Part shown: positions 33,632-42,730 of the stretch, piece after piece
Layout of the letters: each line of letters starts with the position of its first letter
Numbering within the stretch: the stretch's first letter is position 1
Assembly (NCBI GenBank): GCA_021463165.1
Contig: JAJTWY010000009.1
Span: 1-64,000, forward strand
Origin: Pyrinomonadaceae bacterium
GTDB lineage: Bacteria > Acidobacteriota > Blastocatellia > Pyrinomonadales > Pyrinomonadaceae
Direction: 5' to 3'
Length of the DNA: 64,000 bases
Program-made: the position numbers and the translations under genes
The notes under the pieces: generated by a model
What the model was told of the DNA's origin: nothing
Database searches by the model: none
Seen by the model: the letters and a program-made list of their open reading frames with translations, nothing else

Positions 33632-34402
33632 TCACTTAATGGCCCCCGCGATCGGGCTCGATGCCGAGGCATAGAGGCGCTTTGGCATACGGCCTGAAAG
33701 ATATCCGAGGCGGCCGGCTTCTACTGCAAGCTTCATGGCCTTGGCCATCTGGGCAGCATCACCGGCTTCGGCAATGGCTGTGTTCATCAGGATCGCGTCG
33801 GCTCCTAGTTCCATTGCGATCGCTGCATCGGACGGCACCCCGACTCCGGCGTCCACTATGATCGTCGCATCCGGAAGCTGTTCACGCATTATTCTTAGAT
33901 TCGACGGATTTTGAACCCCCATTCCCGAACCGATCGGAGCCGCAAGAGGCATAACGGCAGGGCAGCCCGCGTCAAGCAGCTTTTTGGCCATGATCAGATC
34001 GTCGGTAAAGTATGGCAACACGATAAAGCCTTCTTTTACAAGCACTTTAGCCGCGTCGAGAGTTTGTTCGTTGTCAGGGAGCAGGGTGACCGGGTCGCCG
34101 ATGACCTCAAGTTTAATCCATTCTGTGCCCAGCGCTTCACGAGCAAGTCGAGCCGTTCGCATAGCGTGTTCGGCGTCATAGCATCCGGCCGTATTCGGCA
34201 AGATCTTCATTCCGGGGTCGAGATGATCTAGAAATGATTCAGCCGAGCCGTCGAGCGGAACGCGATTCACGGCGACGGTTACCATTTCGGCCCCTGAAGC
34301 AGCGTGTGCCGCCTTCATCGCTTCATAGGAGCGATACTTACCGGTACCGATGATCAATCGGGAGGAAAACGTGGAATTTGCAAGCGAGAACGTATCAGAC
34401 AT
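33632..34402 (-). CDS. thiG: Thiazole synthase
   Basis: A 256-residue enzyme that builds the thiazole phosphate of thiamine from deoxyxylulose phosphate, dehydroglycine and ThiS thiocarboxylate. [10 protein letters not shown] is the N-terminal signature; [10 protein letters not shown] carries the Schiff-base Lys; [25 protein letters not shown] [32 protein letters not shown] and the phosphate site follow. The ATG at 34402 is chosen over an upstream TTG. thiS lies 60 bases upstream. No TPP riboswitch was recognised in the short upstream spacers. Confidence 0.94.
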   Translation of the reverse strand: MSDTFSLANSTFSSRLIIGTGKYRSYEAMKAAHAASGAEMVTVAVNRVPLDGSAESFLDHLDPGMKILPNTAGCYDAEHAMRTARLAREALGTEWIKLEVIGDPVTLLPDNEQTLDAAKVLVKEGFIVLPYFTDDLIMAKKLLDAGCPAVMPLAAPIGSGMGVQNPSNLRIMREQLPDATIIVDAGVGVPSDAAIAMELGADAILMNTAIAEAGDAAQMAKAMKLAVEAGRLGYLSGRMPKRLYASASSPIAGAIK

Positions 34403-34462
34403 CTTGTCTAAATTTTCACGCAAAGCCAGATAGAACGCAAAGCGGGTGGGCCTTCACAGTTT

Positions 34463-34672
34463 TCACCCGCCGCCGACAAAATGTACGACTTCTATGCGGT
34501 CGCCGTTTCGAACGAGTGTTTTCGGCCAGTCCTGGCGGCGAACAACGGCCTGGTTCAGTTCGACCGCCACTCGCTGGCTGGGAAGCGAAAGAACATCCAA
34601 GAGCCGGTCGAGAGTGATCTCACCGGACAGTTCGCGTACTTCACCGTTCAAACGGATCGAGATTACCATCAT
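34463..34672 (-). CDS. thiS: Thiamine biosynthesis sulfur carrier protein
   Basis: A 69-residue ubiquitin-fold sulfur carrier, with the N-terminal strand ISIRLNGEVREL, the middle VAVELNQAVVRRQDW and the end DRIEVVHFVGGG. The C-terminal glycines are activated to a thiocarboxylate that feeds ThiG. Two consecutive ATG codons are available as start. It begins 35 bases after the unknown 34708-35589 gene and precedes thiG, forming a small operon with moaD at its end. Confidence 0.92.
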   Translation of the reverse strand: MMVISIRLNGEVRELSGEITLDRLLDVLSLPSQRVAVELNQAVVRRQDWPKTLVRNGDRIEVVHFVGGG

Positions 34673-34707
34673 GACAATAATCCGCTTTCACGAGAGGTAA
34701 TTCAATA

Positions 34708-35589
34708 TCAGCCGGGTGTGACGACGCGTCGCAGTTCAACCTCTTCGCCGTCTGCGATGGCCCGGACGAGCAAGGCTGCGCGGCCGGACTGAAAGTTTGG
34801 CAACTGTAAATGGACCCGGGCCAATCCGTTGTTATCGGTTTTTGCATGAAAGATGACGGGCCTGAAACTCGAGCCAAGCACCTTGACCATTGCCTGCGCA
34901 CCGGCAACGACCTTACGTTCTGTGCCCCGGCAAACCATGATGCTCACTGTTCTGCGGTCGCCGCCTTTGAACTTGGCGTCGGATAGCAATTCGAGGCTTA
35001 GCTTTTGATTCGCTGCCCGTTCCCGGCCCGACAGTTCGCTTACAACCGCGACGGCCTCATCCGGAAGGATCTCGATCGCATGATCCTCAATGATCTCAAC
35101 GTCATCGATCACCAACTCGTCCTCGAACATCTCGTCCGGGATGATGTGGATGACCTTCTCGAGCTCGATGGCGCCGATCTTGAGCGGAGTTCCGATCTTT
35201 GGAGCGGGCTGAACCGACGGGGGCGGCGGCGCGGTCGGCAATGTCGGGCTAACCACAACGGGTGCGGCGGGTTCCCGTGCAGTGACAGGTTCTGATTTGG
35301 CCTTAGCGCCCGCCGATGCGGCACGCGTCATTGCCACAAGATCGTTTATGCGTCCGGCCTTGACTGCCGCACACATCAGCTTGTGCTGACGCGACAGACG
35401 TTCGGTCACCACCTTCTCGTCAAAGTTCGGGCCGCCCAGATCTTCGTAAGAGGCCCTCTTACTCGCCAGAATAGTTCCCCGGTCGTAAACCAGGGTAATG
35501 ATCATACAGGAGGGCGCACCTTTATCTTCGGTTTGCACGTGATAAACAGTACCCTCAAACTCGATATCTGTATTGAATCCTGAGATCAC
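34708..35589 (-). CDS. Unknown protein, conserved N-terminal domain plus acidic linker and C-terminal beta domain
   Basis: A 293-residue protein with no signal peptide, starting at a GTG. The first 85 residues (GFNTDIEFEGTVYHVQTEDKG, then GTILASKRASY and LMCAAVKAGRINDL) form a compact domain that I have seen as an uncharacterised conserved region in Acidobacteriota. Residues 95-135 are Ala/Pro-rich and probably disordered. Residues 140-180 are acidic (PDEMFEDELVIDDVEIIEDHAIEIL). The last 90 residues have the alternating pattern of an Ig-like or carboxypeptidase-regulatory-like fold (VSIMVCRGTERKVVAGAQAMVKVLG, AKTDNNGLARVHLQLP). It lies 35 bases before thiS on the same strand; no functional link to thiamine synthesis is evident. 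Confidence 0.6.
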   Translation of the reverse strand: MISGFNTDIEFEGTVYHVQTEDKGAPSCMIITLVYDRGTILASKRASYEDLGGPNFDEKVVTERLSRQHKLMCAAVKAGRINDLVAMTRAASAGAKAKSEPVTAREPAAPVVVSPTLPTAPPPPSVQPAPKIGTPLKIGAIELEKVIHIIPDEMFEDELVIDDVEIIEDHAIEILPDEAVAVVSELSGRERAANQKLSLELLSDAKFKGGDRRTVSIMVCRGTERKVVAGAQAMVKVLGSSFRPVIFHAKTDNNGLARVHLQLPNFQSGRAALLVRAIADGEEVELRRVVTPG

Positions 35590-35731
35590 AACATTAAGCT
35601 AGCAATGGCGAGAAAACGGCGGAAGAAGGCGCGCGACTACCACCTCTAAAGTTAGCACACGGCTTTCCGAAGGGTCAACGAATAAATGGTTTACGAGCGC
35701 CGGTGCATCGGAATTGAAACGGCAAACTGCC

Positions 35732-35760
35732 TTGACACTCTCAAACGGTTAAATTACGAT
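35732..35760 (+). promoter_or_regulatory. Promoter of the complex I (nuo) cluster
   Basis: TTGACA (35732-35737) is followed after exactly 17 bases by TACGAT (35755-35760). The predicted start near 35767 leaves a leader of about 75 bases to nuoA. It is the best promoter candidate upstream of the cluster and lies in the divergent spacer shared with the unknown gene at 34708-35589. Confidence 0.6.
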
Positions 35761-35841
35761 TTAGCTTGAGCCAAATAACGCAGAAAATGAGGAGTGCGGA
35801 GTCATTTCTGCGGCAGTTTACGGTCTAACCGGTATTCGCCA

Positions 35842-36330
35842 ATGACGGAATTCAGTGCCTTCGACTACGCGCCCATCGCGATCATGTTTCTGGTCGCCGC
35901 CGGGTTCGGCGTCAGTCAGTTGCTCGTAACCCAATTGATCGGTCCGCGAAAGCGAACGGCAACCAAGTTGATGCCGTATGAATGCGGTAAGGACCCCGTT
36001 GGCGGTGCACGGGATAAGTTCTCGATCAAGTTCTACACCGTTGCCGTTGTTTTCCTGCTTTTCGACATAGAAGTTCTCTTCATCATCCCTTTCGCCGTTG
36101 CGTTCAAGGACCTGCTCACATCAGAGAAGCTATCCGGGATCGCCTATGGCACTATCGCCTTCATCGAGATAATGGTGTTTATCACGACTCTCGTTGTCGG
36201 ATACATTTACGTTTGGAAGAAAGGAACATTCGATTGGGGCTTGCAGGCACGGGCCGAAGCTCGTGAAGAGGCCAAGGCGCTGGCGATCCGCCGACGCCAA
36301 GAAGTCGAACAGGCAAAATTGGCGGCGTAA
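35842..36330 (+). CDS. nuoA: NADH-quinone oxidoreductase subunit A
   Basis: A 162-residue membrane subunit of complex I with three transmembrane segments (about residues 10-32, 64-87 and 96-122). The family motif [42 protein letters not shown] lies across residues 43-84 and contains the conserved ECG and FDIE. The C-terminus is longer than usual, a charged helix ([20 protein letters not shown]). The ATG at 35842 was chosen by family N-terminus over an upstream in-frame start at 35794. It opens the nuo cluster. Confidence 0.95.
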   Translation: MTEFSAFDYAPIAIMFLVAAGFGVSQLLVTQLIGPRKRTATKLMPYECGKDPVGGARDKFSIKFYTVAVVFLLFDIEVLFIIPFAVAFKDLLTSEKLSGIAYGTIAFIEIMVFITTLVVGYIYVWKKGTFDWGLQARAEAREEAKALAIRRRQEVEQAKLAA

Positions 36331-36334
36331 TAAT

Positions 36335-36982
36335 ATGGGACTCGAAAATACACTTTTCGAATCATTGCCCGACGTTGTGACGGTCAAGTTGGACGCGGTG
36401 GTCAATTGGGCACGAAAGAGCAGCCTGTGGCCGGCGACGTTCGGGTTGGCGTGTTGCGCGATCGAGATGATGAATACGGTTTCGGCCCGCAACGACCTTT
36501 CACGGTTTGGGGCTGAGACATTCCGGGCATCTCCGCGGCAAGCGGACGTTATGATCGTCTCGGGCCGTGTTTCGCGCAAGATGGCCCCCGTCCTTCGGCG
36601 GATCTACGATCAGATGCCTGAGCCCAAATGGGTCATCTCGATGGGCGCATGTGCGACATCAGGCGGCGTTTTCGACAATTACGCCATCGTTCAGGGCGTC
36701 GATAAGGTGGTGCCGGTCGATATTTATGTCCCCGGCTGTCCGCCGCGTCCCGAGATGCTCGTGCATGCGATCACGATGCTGCAGGACAAGATAATGAAGG
36801 AATCGGTCAAGGATCGCCGTGACACTTTTGAGACCGAATCGCGCGAATCGCTCGTTCCGGGCACGCTGCCGGTGACGGAAGATACAGCATTGGAGCGACA
36901 GATGCAGGCCGAGGTGGCGGCAGGCGAGGCCCCGAGGCCGTATTCGGTGCCCTCGAAGCACGAGCGCCGGAGAAGTTCATAA
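36335..36982 (+). CDS. nuoB: NADH-quinone oxidoreductase subunit B
   Basis: A 215-residue peripheral-arm subunit binding the terminal 4Fe-4S cluster N2. [11 protein letters not shown] gives two adjacent Cys, [10 protein letters not shown] the third and [10 protein letters not shown] the fourth. The C-terminal 50 residues are an extra Glu/Arg-rich tail ([28 protein letters not shown]) beyond the core. The ATG at 36335 lies four bases after the nuoA stop; the open frame reaches further upstream inside nuoA, where it is out of family. Confidence 0.96.
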   Translation: MGLENTLFESLPDVVTVKLDAVVNWARKSSLWPATFGLACCAIEMMNTVSARNDLSRFGAETFRASPRQADVMIVSGRVSRKMAPVLRRIYDQMPEPKWVISMGACATSGGVFDNYAIVQGVDKVVPVDIYVPGCPPRPEMLVHAITMLQDKIMKESVKDRRDTFETESRESLVPGTLPVTEDTALERQMQAEVAAGEAPRPYSVPSKHERRRSS

Positions 36983-36986
36983 GTGT

Positions 36987-37466
36987 ATGACCGAGAGACT
37001 CCACACCTATGTGGACAATTTAAGATCAAGGAACGCCGAGTGGGTCGTATCCGTGTCCGAAGGACATGGCGAGGTTACGGTTTTGGTTCCCGCCGATTCT
37101 ATTGTGGACGTTTGTGCTTTCCTTAGAGACGAGGAAGGTTTCGACATGCTGGCCGACTTGTGTGGAGCTGATCGCGGCCCCGAGGAGGATCCACGATTCG
37201 AGGTCAATTATCACCTGTTTTCAACGACCCATTACGATCGGCTGAGATTAAAAGTGCTGCTTTCTGAGGATGACGCGCGGGTTCGAACCGTCTCAAGCCT
37301 TTGGAGAACGGCCAACTGGCACGAGCGCGAAACGTATGACCTGGTCGGGATCAAGTTCGAAGGCCATCCCGACCTTCGCAGAATCTTGCTGCCGTCAGAT
37401 TTTGACGGCCATGCTCTCAGGAAAGACTATCCCCTGCGAGGCTACGAGCCGTATAGTCTCAACTAG
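36987..37466 (+). CDS. nuoC: NADH-quinone oxidoreductase subunit C
   Basis: A 159-residue 30-kDa-type subunit of the complex I peripheral arm. The late signature ERETYDLVGIKFEGHPDLRRILLPSDFDGHALRKDYPLRGYEP is complete. It is a separate gene, not fused to nuoD as in Enterobacteria. It starts four bases after nuoB. Confidence 0.95.
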   Translation: MTERLHTYVDNLRSRNAEWVVSVSEGHGEVTVLVPADSIVDVCAFLRDEEGFDMLADLCGADRGPEEDPRFEVNYHLFSTTHYDRLRLKVLLSEDDARVRTVSSLWRTANWHERETYDLVGIKFEGHPDLRRILLPSDFDGHALRKDYPLRGYEPYSLN

Positions 37467-37492
37467 GATCTCGTAGGTTTTGCCAATAGTTT

Positions 37493-38713
37493 ATGGCTAC
37501 TGCTGTAGAAAACATCCCTGCCAAGTTCGAGGTAATGGACCGCCCTCTCGGGTCTGAGATGACTCTCTCAATGGGGCCCCAGCATCCTTCGACCCACGGC
37601 GTGCTCCGTCTCGACCTAAAGCTCGACGGAGAACTCGTTGTCAACGTCGTCCCCGATATTGGCTATCTCCACACAGGGATGGAGAAGCTCTTCGAATATA
37701 AGAAATATCAGCAAGGGATCGTCATCACGGACCGAATGGATTATCTAAATCCACTCGGCAACAATCTCGCGTACGTGATGGCCGCAGAAAAGCTCCTCGA
37801 TCTTGAGATACCTGAGAGGGCCCAGACGATCCGAGTATTGATGTGCGAACTGCAGCGGATCGCTTCCCACATGGTCTGGTTCGGAACGTCGTGTCTCGAC
37901 ATGGGGGCAATGACGCCCTTCTGGTTCACGTTCAAGGAGCGCGAGAAGATCCTTAATATCATCGAATCAGCATCTGGCGGACGAATGACGCCAAGCTATT
38001 TCCGCATCGGTGGCCTGATGATGGATCTGCCGGCAGGGTTCGAAAATCGCGTTCGGCAGTTCCTTGATGATTTTCCCGACGCCTTGAACACGTTTGACAC
38101 GCTCATCACGGGAAACACGATCTGGCAGAGCCGAACCAAAGGGATCGGCGTGATCTCGAAGGAAAGTGCTATCGATTGGGGATTGACCGGCCCATCGCTC
38201 CGCGGAAGCGGCGTCGAGCTCGACCTCAGGCGCCACAATCCTTATACCGGCTACGAAACCTACGATTTTGACATACCGACCGAGACCGATGGCGACGTTT
38301 GGTCGCGTTTCCTGGTCCGAATGCGTGAACTGCGCGAATCGCACAAGATCGTTCGGCAGGCGCTGGAAAGATTGAAGCCCGGCCCGATCAAGGCCGACGC
38401 TCCAAAGGCCGTACTGCCCGATCGCGACGATATGCGAAAGCATATGGACTCGCTTATCCACCACTTCCTGATCGTCGCAGAAGGTTTCAACGTCCCGCCG
38501 GGCGAGGTCTATCACGCCATCGAGGCATCGAAGGGTGAACTGGGTGTCTATATGAGATCGAACGGCGGCCCCAAACCCGAACGCGTTCATTTCCGCGGGC
38601 CCAGCTTCGTGAATTTGTCAGCCCTGCCTGTCATGGCCGAAGGCGAAATGATCGCAGATGTCGTTGCGATCATAGGGAGCTTGGATATCGTGCTTGGAGA
38701 GATCGACAGGTAA
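37493..38713 (+). CDS. nuoD: NADH-quinone oxidoreductase subunit D
   Basis: A 406-residue 49-kDa-type subunit that forms the quinone-binding site with NuoB. MTLSMGPQHPSTHGVLRL is the N-terminal loop with the quinone-contacting His. GYLHTGMEKLFE, MDYLNPLGNN, IGGLMMDLP, the PTETDGDVWSRFLVRM region and the end SLDIVLGEIDR are all in place. It is a hydrogenase-like large subunit without the NiFe-binding Cys, as expected. Confidence 0.96.
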   Translation: MATAVENIPAKFEVMDRPLGSEMTLSMGPQHPSTHGVLRLDLKLDGELVVNVVPDIGYLHTGMEKLFEYKKYQQGIVITDRMDYLNPLGNNLAYVMAAEKLLDLEIPERAQTIRVLMCELQRIASHMVWFGTSCLDMGAMTPFWFTFKEREKILNIIESASGGRMTPSYFRIGGLMMDLPAGFENRVRQFLDDFPDALNTFDTLITGNTIWQSRTKGIGVISKESAIDWGLTGPSLRGSGVELDLRRHNPYTGYETYDFDIPTETDGDVWSRFLVRMRELRESHKIVRQALERLKPGPIKADAPKAVLPDRDDMRKHMDSLIHHFLIVAEGFNVPPGEVYHAIEASKGELGVYMRSNGGPKPERVHFRGPSFVNLSALPVMAEGEMIADVVAIIGSLDIVLGEIDR

Positions 38714-38715
38714 GA

Positions 38716-39249
38716 ATGGCAGGAGCAACAGCAACAAGTTATACGGACAAGGTGCTCGTCTCCGACGAGGTGGCGGAATTTTCGCCCGCCGTGATCGAAG
38801 AGATGAAGATGCACGTCGCGAAATATCCGCCGGAAAGAAGTAGGTCGGCGTTGATACCGCTGCTCTTCGTCGTGCAGCGGGAACGCGGGGGATGGCTGGA
38901 CAATCCGGGCGTGAATTTCTTAGCCAAGTTTTTGGACCTCGAAGTAACGGACGTGTGGGAGACCGCAACATTCTATTCGATGTTCAATCTGCGGCCGGTA
39001 GGGCGCCATCATATTCAGATATGTAAGACCCTTTCCTGCCGAATAATGGGCGAACCCGATATTACGGAACATATCTGCTCGAAGCTTGGCATTCATCCCG
39101 GCGAGACGACAGAGGACGGCAAGTTTACCGTGACGATGGTTGAATGTCTCGGGAGCTGTGGCACCGCCCCAATGATGCAGATCGGATTTGATTATCACGA
39201 AGACCTGACTATCGAGAAGGTCGATAAAATTCTCGCGGAGTGTGAGTAG
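38716..39249 (+). CDS. nuoE: NADH-quinone oxidoreductase subunit E
   Basis: A 177-residue 24-kDa-type subunit with the 2Fe-2S cluster N1a in a thioredoxin-like fold. Ligands are in ICKTLSCRIMG (two Cys) and VECLGSCGTAPMMQIG (two Cys). The N-terminal helical part EMKMHVAKYPPERSRSALIPLLFVVQ is typical. A HicB gene begins two bases after its stop, where nuoF would be expected. Confidence 0.95.
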   Translation: MAGATATSYTDKVLVSDEVAEFSPAVIEEMKMHVAKYPPERSRSALIPLLFVVQRERGGWLDNPGVNFLAKFLDLEVTDVWETATFYSMFNLRPVGRHHIQICKTLSCRIMGEPDITEHICSKLGIHPGETTEDGKFTVTMVECLGSCGTAPMMQIGFDYHEDLTIEKVDKILAECE

Positions 39250-39250
39250 G

Positions 39251-39448
39251 ATGCAATATAAGGTTGCCTTACGTCAGACTGATGAGGGTTACAGTGTTTC
39301 GTGTCCTGCTCTGCCCGGATGTTGGTCACAGGGACAGACAGAAGAGGAGGCTCTTGAGAATATTCAAGACGCAATACGTGAATATTTGGACGTCTTAGAT
39401 CTGAATCTGCTTGACGCCGAAGTAAGAGAGGTCGAGATAGCGGTTTAG
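39251..39448 (+). CDS. hicB: HicB-family antitoxin
   Basis: A 65-residue HicB-like protein with a partial RNase-H-like fold: YKVALRQTDEGYSVSCPALPGCWSQGQTEEEALENIQDAIREYLDVL. It would bind and neutralise HicA. There is no C-terminal DNA-binding domain, so self-regulation is unlikely. The ATG at 39251 follows the nuoE stop by one base with TAGG just upstream. The hicA reading frame begins immediately after its stop. Confidence 0.85.
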   Translation: MQYKVALRQTDEGYSVSCPALPGCWSQGQTEEEALENIQDAIREYLDVLDLNLLDAEVREVEIAV

Positions 39449-39662
39449 ATGCCGAAGATCCCCGGTATCAACCATCTGATCGCGATCAAGGCATTGGAAA
39501 AGGCAGGTTTTTGGATCGCTCGACAGGGTAAACACGTTGTAATGACAAATGGTGAGCGGATCGTCACCGATACCGCGGCATGATCCGATAAACGCTCTTA
39601 CGATGGGCGGTATCGTAAAGGACGCGGGATTGACTGAGAAGCAGTTCAGGGAGCTTATTTGA
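39449..39662 (+). pseudogene. hicA: HicA-family mRNA interferase toxin, frameshifted
   Basis: The first frame reads MPKIPGINHLIAIKALEK then AGFWIARQGKHVVMTNGERI, with the conserved catalytic His in QGKH. After Thr40 it goes out of frame and stops at 39581-39583. Removing one base near 39569 restores IPRHDPINALTMGGIVKDAG followed by LTEKQFRELI and a stop at 39660-39662, the normal HicA end. The total length of 214 bases is one more than a multiple of three, as expected from a single insertion. The toxin is therefore probably inactive, or the base is an assembly error. The arrangement hicB then hicA is one of the two known orders. Confidence 0.75.
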
Positions 39663-39666
39663 ACCA

Positions 39667-40059
39667 ATGACAAATGGCGAGATCATCAAGGGACTATACG
39701 AAGCGTTCGCGCGCGGCGACGTCCCGGCGGTTCTTGGAGCTTTTAGCGAAAACATCGAATGGACCGAAGCCGAGGGATTTATGTACGGCGGCACGTATCA
39801 CGGGCCGAACGGAATACTCTCCGGCGTATTTATGCGTCTCGCAACAGAATGGGAAGGGTTTACGGTCACTTTGTCTAAAGTTGTCGATGGCGGCGATGGC
39901 AATGTCATTTCGACCGGAACTTACTCCGGCAAGTATTTGAAAACAGGGAAGAGTGCTGCGGTGCCTTTCGCTCACGAGTGGGAACTCCTTGACGGCAAGA
40001 TCGTCAAGTTCAGACAGCACACCGATACTCTGGTTTTCGCTCGTGATCTCGGATTGTAA
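39667..40059 (+). CDS. NTF2/SnoaL-like fold protein
   Basis: A 130-residue protein of the nuclear-transport-factor-2-like fold: IIKGLYEAFARGDVPAVLGAFSENIEWTEAEG, then YHGPNGILSGVFMRLATEWEGF and HEWELLDGKIVKFRQHTDT. These small cone-shaped barrels act as isomerases, hydrolases or binding modules; no specific activity can be assigned. It starts five bases after hicA and ends three bases before nuoF, so it must share the nuo transcript. Confidence 0.8.
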   Translation: MTNGEIIKGLYEAFARGDVPAVLGAFSENIEWTEAEGFMYGGTYHGPNGILSGVFMRLATEWEGFTVTLSKVVDGGDGNVISTGTYSGKYLKTGKSAAVPFAHEWELLDGKIVKFRQHTDTLVFARDLGL

Positions 40060-40061
40060 GA

Positions 40062-41375
40062 ATGGAAATTAAGGCCTTAGGCTGCGAACCTCTATCACTT
40101 CGACGGGTGTTCATTAAGAACGGACACACGCTCGATGTGTATCGCGAGGACGGCGGTTACAGATCGCTCGAAAAAGCCTTCGGGATGACGCAGGACGCGA
40201 TCATTCAGGAGGTTAAAGACTCGGCGCTGCGGGGGCGCGGCGGAGCAGGATTTCCTACGGGGCTAAAGTGGTCGTTTGTCCCTCGCGATTCGCCAAAACC
40301 GAAATATGTTGTCTGCAACGCAGACGAATCAGAGCCGGGCTCCTTCAAAGATCGCTATCTGATGGAATATGACCCGCACGCCCTGATCGAGGGGATGATC
40401 ATTGCGGGTTACACGCTCGGGTCGAACACGGGCTACATTTACGGCCGCGGCGAATACCGCTACCTCCTGGACATCATGGATGTCGCCATCGGCGAAGCTC
40501 GCCGGGCCGGCATTCTGGGCAAGAATATCTTTGGCTCCGGATTCAACTTTGACCTGCACACACATACGGGTGCCGGGGCATATATTTGCGGTGAAGAGAC
40601 CGCACTGTTGAGTTCGCTCGAAGGCTATCGCGGCCATCCGCGGATGAAGCCGCCGTTCCCTGCCGTCGAAGGGCTTTATGCTTGCCCTACGGTCGTTAAC
40701 AATGTCGAGACATTTACGAGCATTCCGCAGATCATCGATATGGGCGGCATCGCCTGGCGCGATCTCGGCACTGAAAAGTCGGGCGGCACAAAACTTTGGT
40801 CGATCAGCGGACATGTAAAAAAACCGGGTGTCTATGAGCTTCCGATGGGTTATGCCGATATGGAAAAGTTCATCATGGACGATTGCGGCGGAATGCTCCG
40901 TAACAACAAGCTCAAAGCCGTGATCCCCGGCGGGTCAAGCGTTTATATAATGAACGCCGGCCAAATACTCGGCAAAAATGTAACGCTGGATTACGAAGGC
41001 CTGGTCGCCGCCGGTTCAATGCTCGGTACGGGCGGGATGATGGTGATGGATGAAACCGTCGATGTTGTAGATACGACCAAGAATCTTAGCGAATTCTACA
41101 AACACGAATCCTGCGGCTGGTGCACTCCCTGTCGCGAGGGGACCGATTGGATAGTCAAGATCTTCAACCGGATCTCGATCGGCGAGGGCGCCCCCGAAGA
41201 TGCGCAGCTCTTGCTCGACATCGCAGACAACATCGAAGGAAAGAGCTTCTGCCCGCTGGGCGACGCCGCGGCGTGGCCGGTGCAGTCAGCGATCCAGCGT
41301 TTCCCCGAAGATTTTAAGAAGTGGCTTTGGCGGAGAGTGCCGGCGGAGGGAAAGGAACTTACGGTAAACGCTTAA
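40062..41375 (+). CDS. nuoF: NADH-quinone oxidoreductase subunit F
   Basis: A 437-residue 51-kDa-type subunit that binds NADH, FMN and cluster N3. LRGRGGAGFPTGLKWSF (about residues 58-72) is the FMN/NADH glycine-rich loop, and YVVCNADESEPGSFKDR follows it. ESCGWCTPCREGTDW supplies three cluster Cys, with the fourth in GKSFCPLGD. It follows the NTF2-like gene by two bases. Confidence 0.96.
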   Translation: MEIKALGCEPLSLRRVFIKNGHTLDVYREDGGYRSLEKAFGMTQDAIIQEVKDSALRGRGGAGFPTGLKWSFVPRDSPKPKYVVCNADESEPGSFKDRYLMEYDPHALIEGMIIAGYTLGSNTGYIYGRGEYRYLLDIMDVAIGEARRAGILGKNIFGSGFNFDLHTHTGAGAYICGEETALLSSLEGYRGHPRMKPPFPAVEGLYACPTVVNNVETFTSIPQIIDMGGIAWRDLGTEKSGGTKLWSISGHVKKPGVYELPMGYADMEKFIMDDCGGMLRNNKLKAVIPGGSSVYIMNAGQILGKNVTLDYEGLVAAGSMLGTGGMMVMDETVDVVDTTKNLSEFYKHESCGWCTPCREGTDWIVKIFNRISIGEGAPEDAQLLLDIADNIEGKSFCPLGDAAAWPVQSAIQRFPEDFKKWLWRRVPAEGKELTVNA

Positions 41376-41387
41376 CGGCCTGGTGAG

Positions 41388-42728
41388 ATGATGCGGTTCT
41401 TTTACGATCAATGTGCACGGCTTGCGGTGCTTCTGCTGCTTATGACGGCGGCGGGCACCGCCGCGTTCGCACAAGATCGCAACCCCGTCATCATCATTCC
41501 GGGAATCACGGGTTCCGAGCTTGTAAACAGCAAGACGGACGAGACCGTTTGGCTGAGCATTGCGAGGTCGAAAGTTGACGACATTCGCCTCCCCGTCACC
41601 GCCGATCCGCTTAAGTCACGCGACGACCTCGTTGCGGGCGATATCGTGCGGTCGGTCAAGATCGGCCTGCTGCCGCGAGCCGATTTTTATCAGGGCCTGA
41701 TCGATGCGCTGGTCAAGGAGGGATATCACGAAGAGACGTGGGACACTCCCGGTGCGGATGCGGCGAAATCGTCGATCTTCGTTTTTCCATACGACTGGCG
41801 TCTTGACAACGTGCATAACGCAAAGCTGCTTGTTGACCGCGTCGAAAGCGTCAAGAAGAAGCTCAAAAAGCCAGACCTTAAGTTCGATATAGTTGCTCAC
41901 TCGATGGGCGGCCTTATCGCTCGTTATGCCGCGATGTACGGCAACGCCGACCTGCCGCCTGCGGGCCGAAAGATGGTGCCTACGTGGGCTGGCGACAAAC
42001 TTTTTGGGAAGATCGTGCTTCTCGGAACGCCGAATGAAGGTTCGCCGCTGACGCTCGAGAGTTTTATCAACGGCGAGACCTTCGGACCGTTCGCGATCAA
42101 TCTCCCGTTCGTCCGCAACATCTCGCGTTTTGATGTATTTACGATGCCGGCGGCGTACGAACTGCTCCCGGCCCCGGGAACTTTCAAGCTGATGGATCCG
42201 GACCTGCAGGAGATCAGCGTCGATCTTTACGACCCAAAAGTGTGGAACAAGTACGGCTGGGATCCGATCGAAGACCGTAAGTTCGATAAGACGTTCACAG
42301 CGGCGGAACGCAAAGCCGCACCGATCTTCTTTGCGACGATGCTCAACCGTGCAAAGCGTTTTCACGAGGCACTGAGTGCCGTATCGAACACGAAACCGAG
42401 CGTCGAATTCGCCCTTGTCGGTTCCGAATGCAAGCAGACGGTCAGCGGTGCTGCTCTTAACCGAAGATCGAAGAACGGCGACTGGTTAACGCTTTTTTCG
42501 GCTCCGGACAAGAAGAAAAAGGATGGTAGATCGGCTGACGTAAATGCGTTAAGAGCGGCGATATATTCGCCGGGCGACGGCGTTGTCTCAACCGCCTCGT
42601 TCACGGGAAGCGGACAGCTGAACATCAAGCCGGTTTCGACAAAGTTTTTTTGCGAGGGACACAGCCGCCTCGCAGCGAATTCTGAGATACAGGATTATTT
42701 GGTCAAACTGTTAACGGAACAGACATAA
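41388..42728 (+). CDS. Secreted alpha/beta-hydrolase, LCAT/lipase-like
   Basis: A 446-residue exported hydrolase (signal peptide to about residue 29, ending AAFAQ). PVIIIPGITGSELVN is the oxyanion region of LCAT-like lipases. DIVAHSMGGLIARY carries the nucleophile Ser in G-x-S-x-G variant AHSMGG. SPGDGVVS supplies the likely Asp and CEGHSRLAAN the His. Acyltransferase or esterase activity on lipids is likely. It starts 12 bases after nuoF on the same strand although it has no link to respiration. Confidence 0.82.
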   Translation: MMRFFYDQCARLAVLLLLMTAAGTAAFAQDRNPVIIIPGITGSELVNSKTDETVWLSIARSKVDDIRLPVTADPLKSRDDLVAGDIVRSVKIGLLPRADFYQGLIDALVKEGYHEETWDTPGADAAKSSIFVFPYDWRLDNVHNAKLLVDRVESVKKKLKKPDLKFDIVAHSMGGLIARYAAMYGNADLPPAGRKMVPTWAGDKLFGKIVLLGTPNEGSPLTLESFINGETFGPFAINLPFVRNISRFDVFTMPAAYELLPAPGTFKLMDPDLQEISVDLYDPKVWNKYGWDPIEDRKFDKTFTAAERKAAPIFFATMLNRAKRFHEALSAVSNTKPSVEFALVGSECKQTVSGAALNRRSKNGDWLTLFSAPDKKKKDGRSADVNALRAAIYSPGDGVVSTASFTGSGQLNIKPVSTKFFCEGHSRLAANSEIQDYLVKLLTEQT

Positions 42729-42730
42729 AC

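Noticed and set aside
34673..34707. TPP riboswitch before thiS
   Set aside because: Only 35 bases separate thiS from the upstream gene and no CTGAGA or related thi-box pairing was found on the coding strand.
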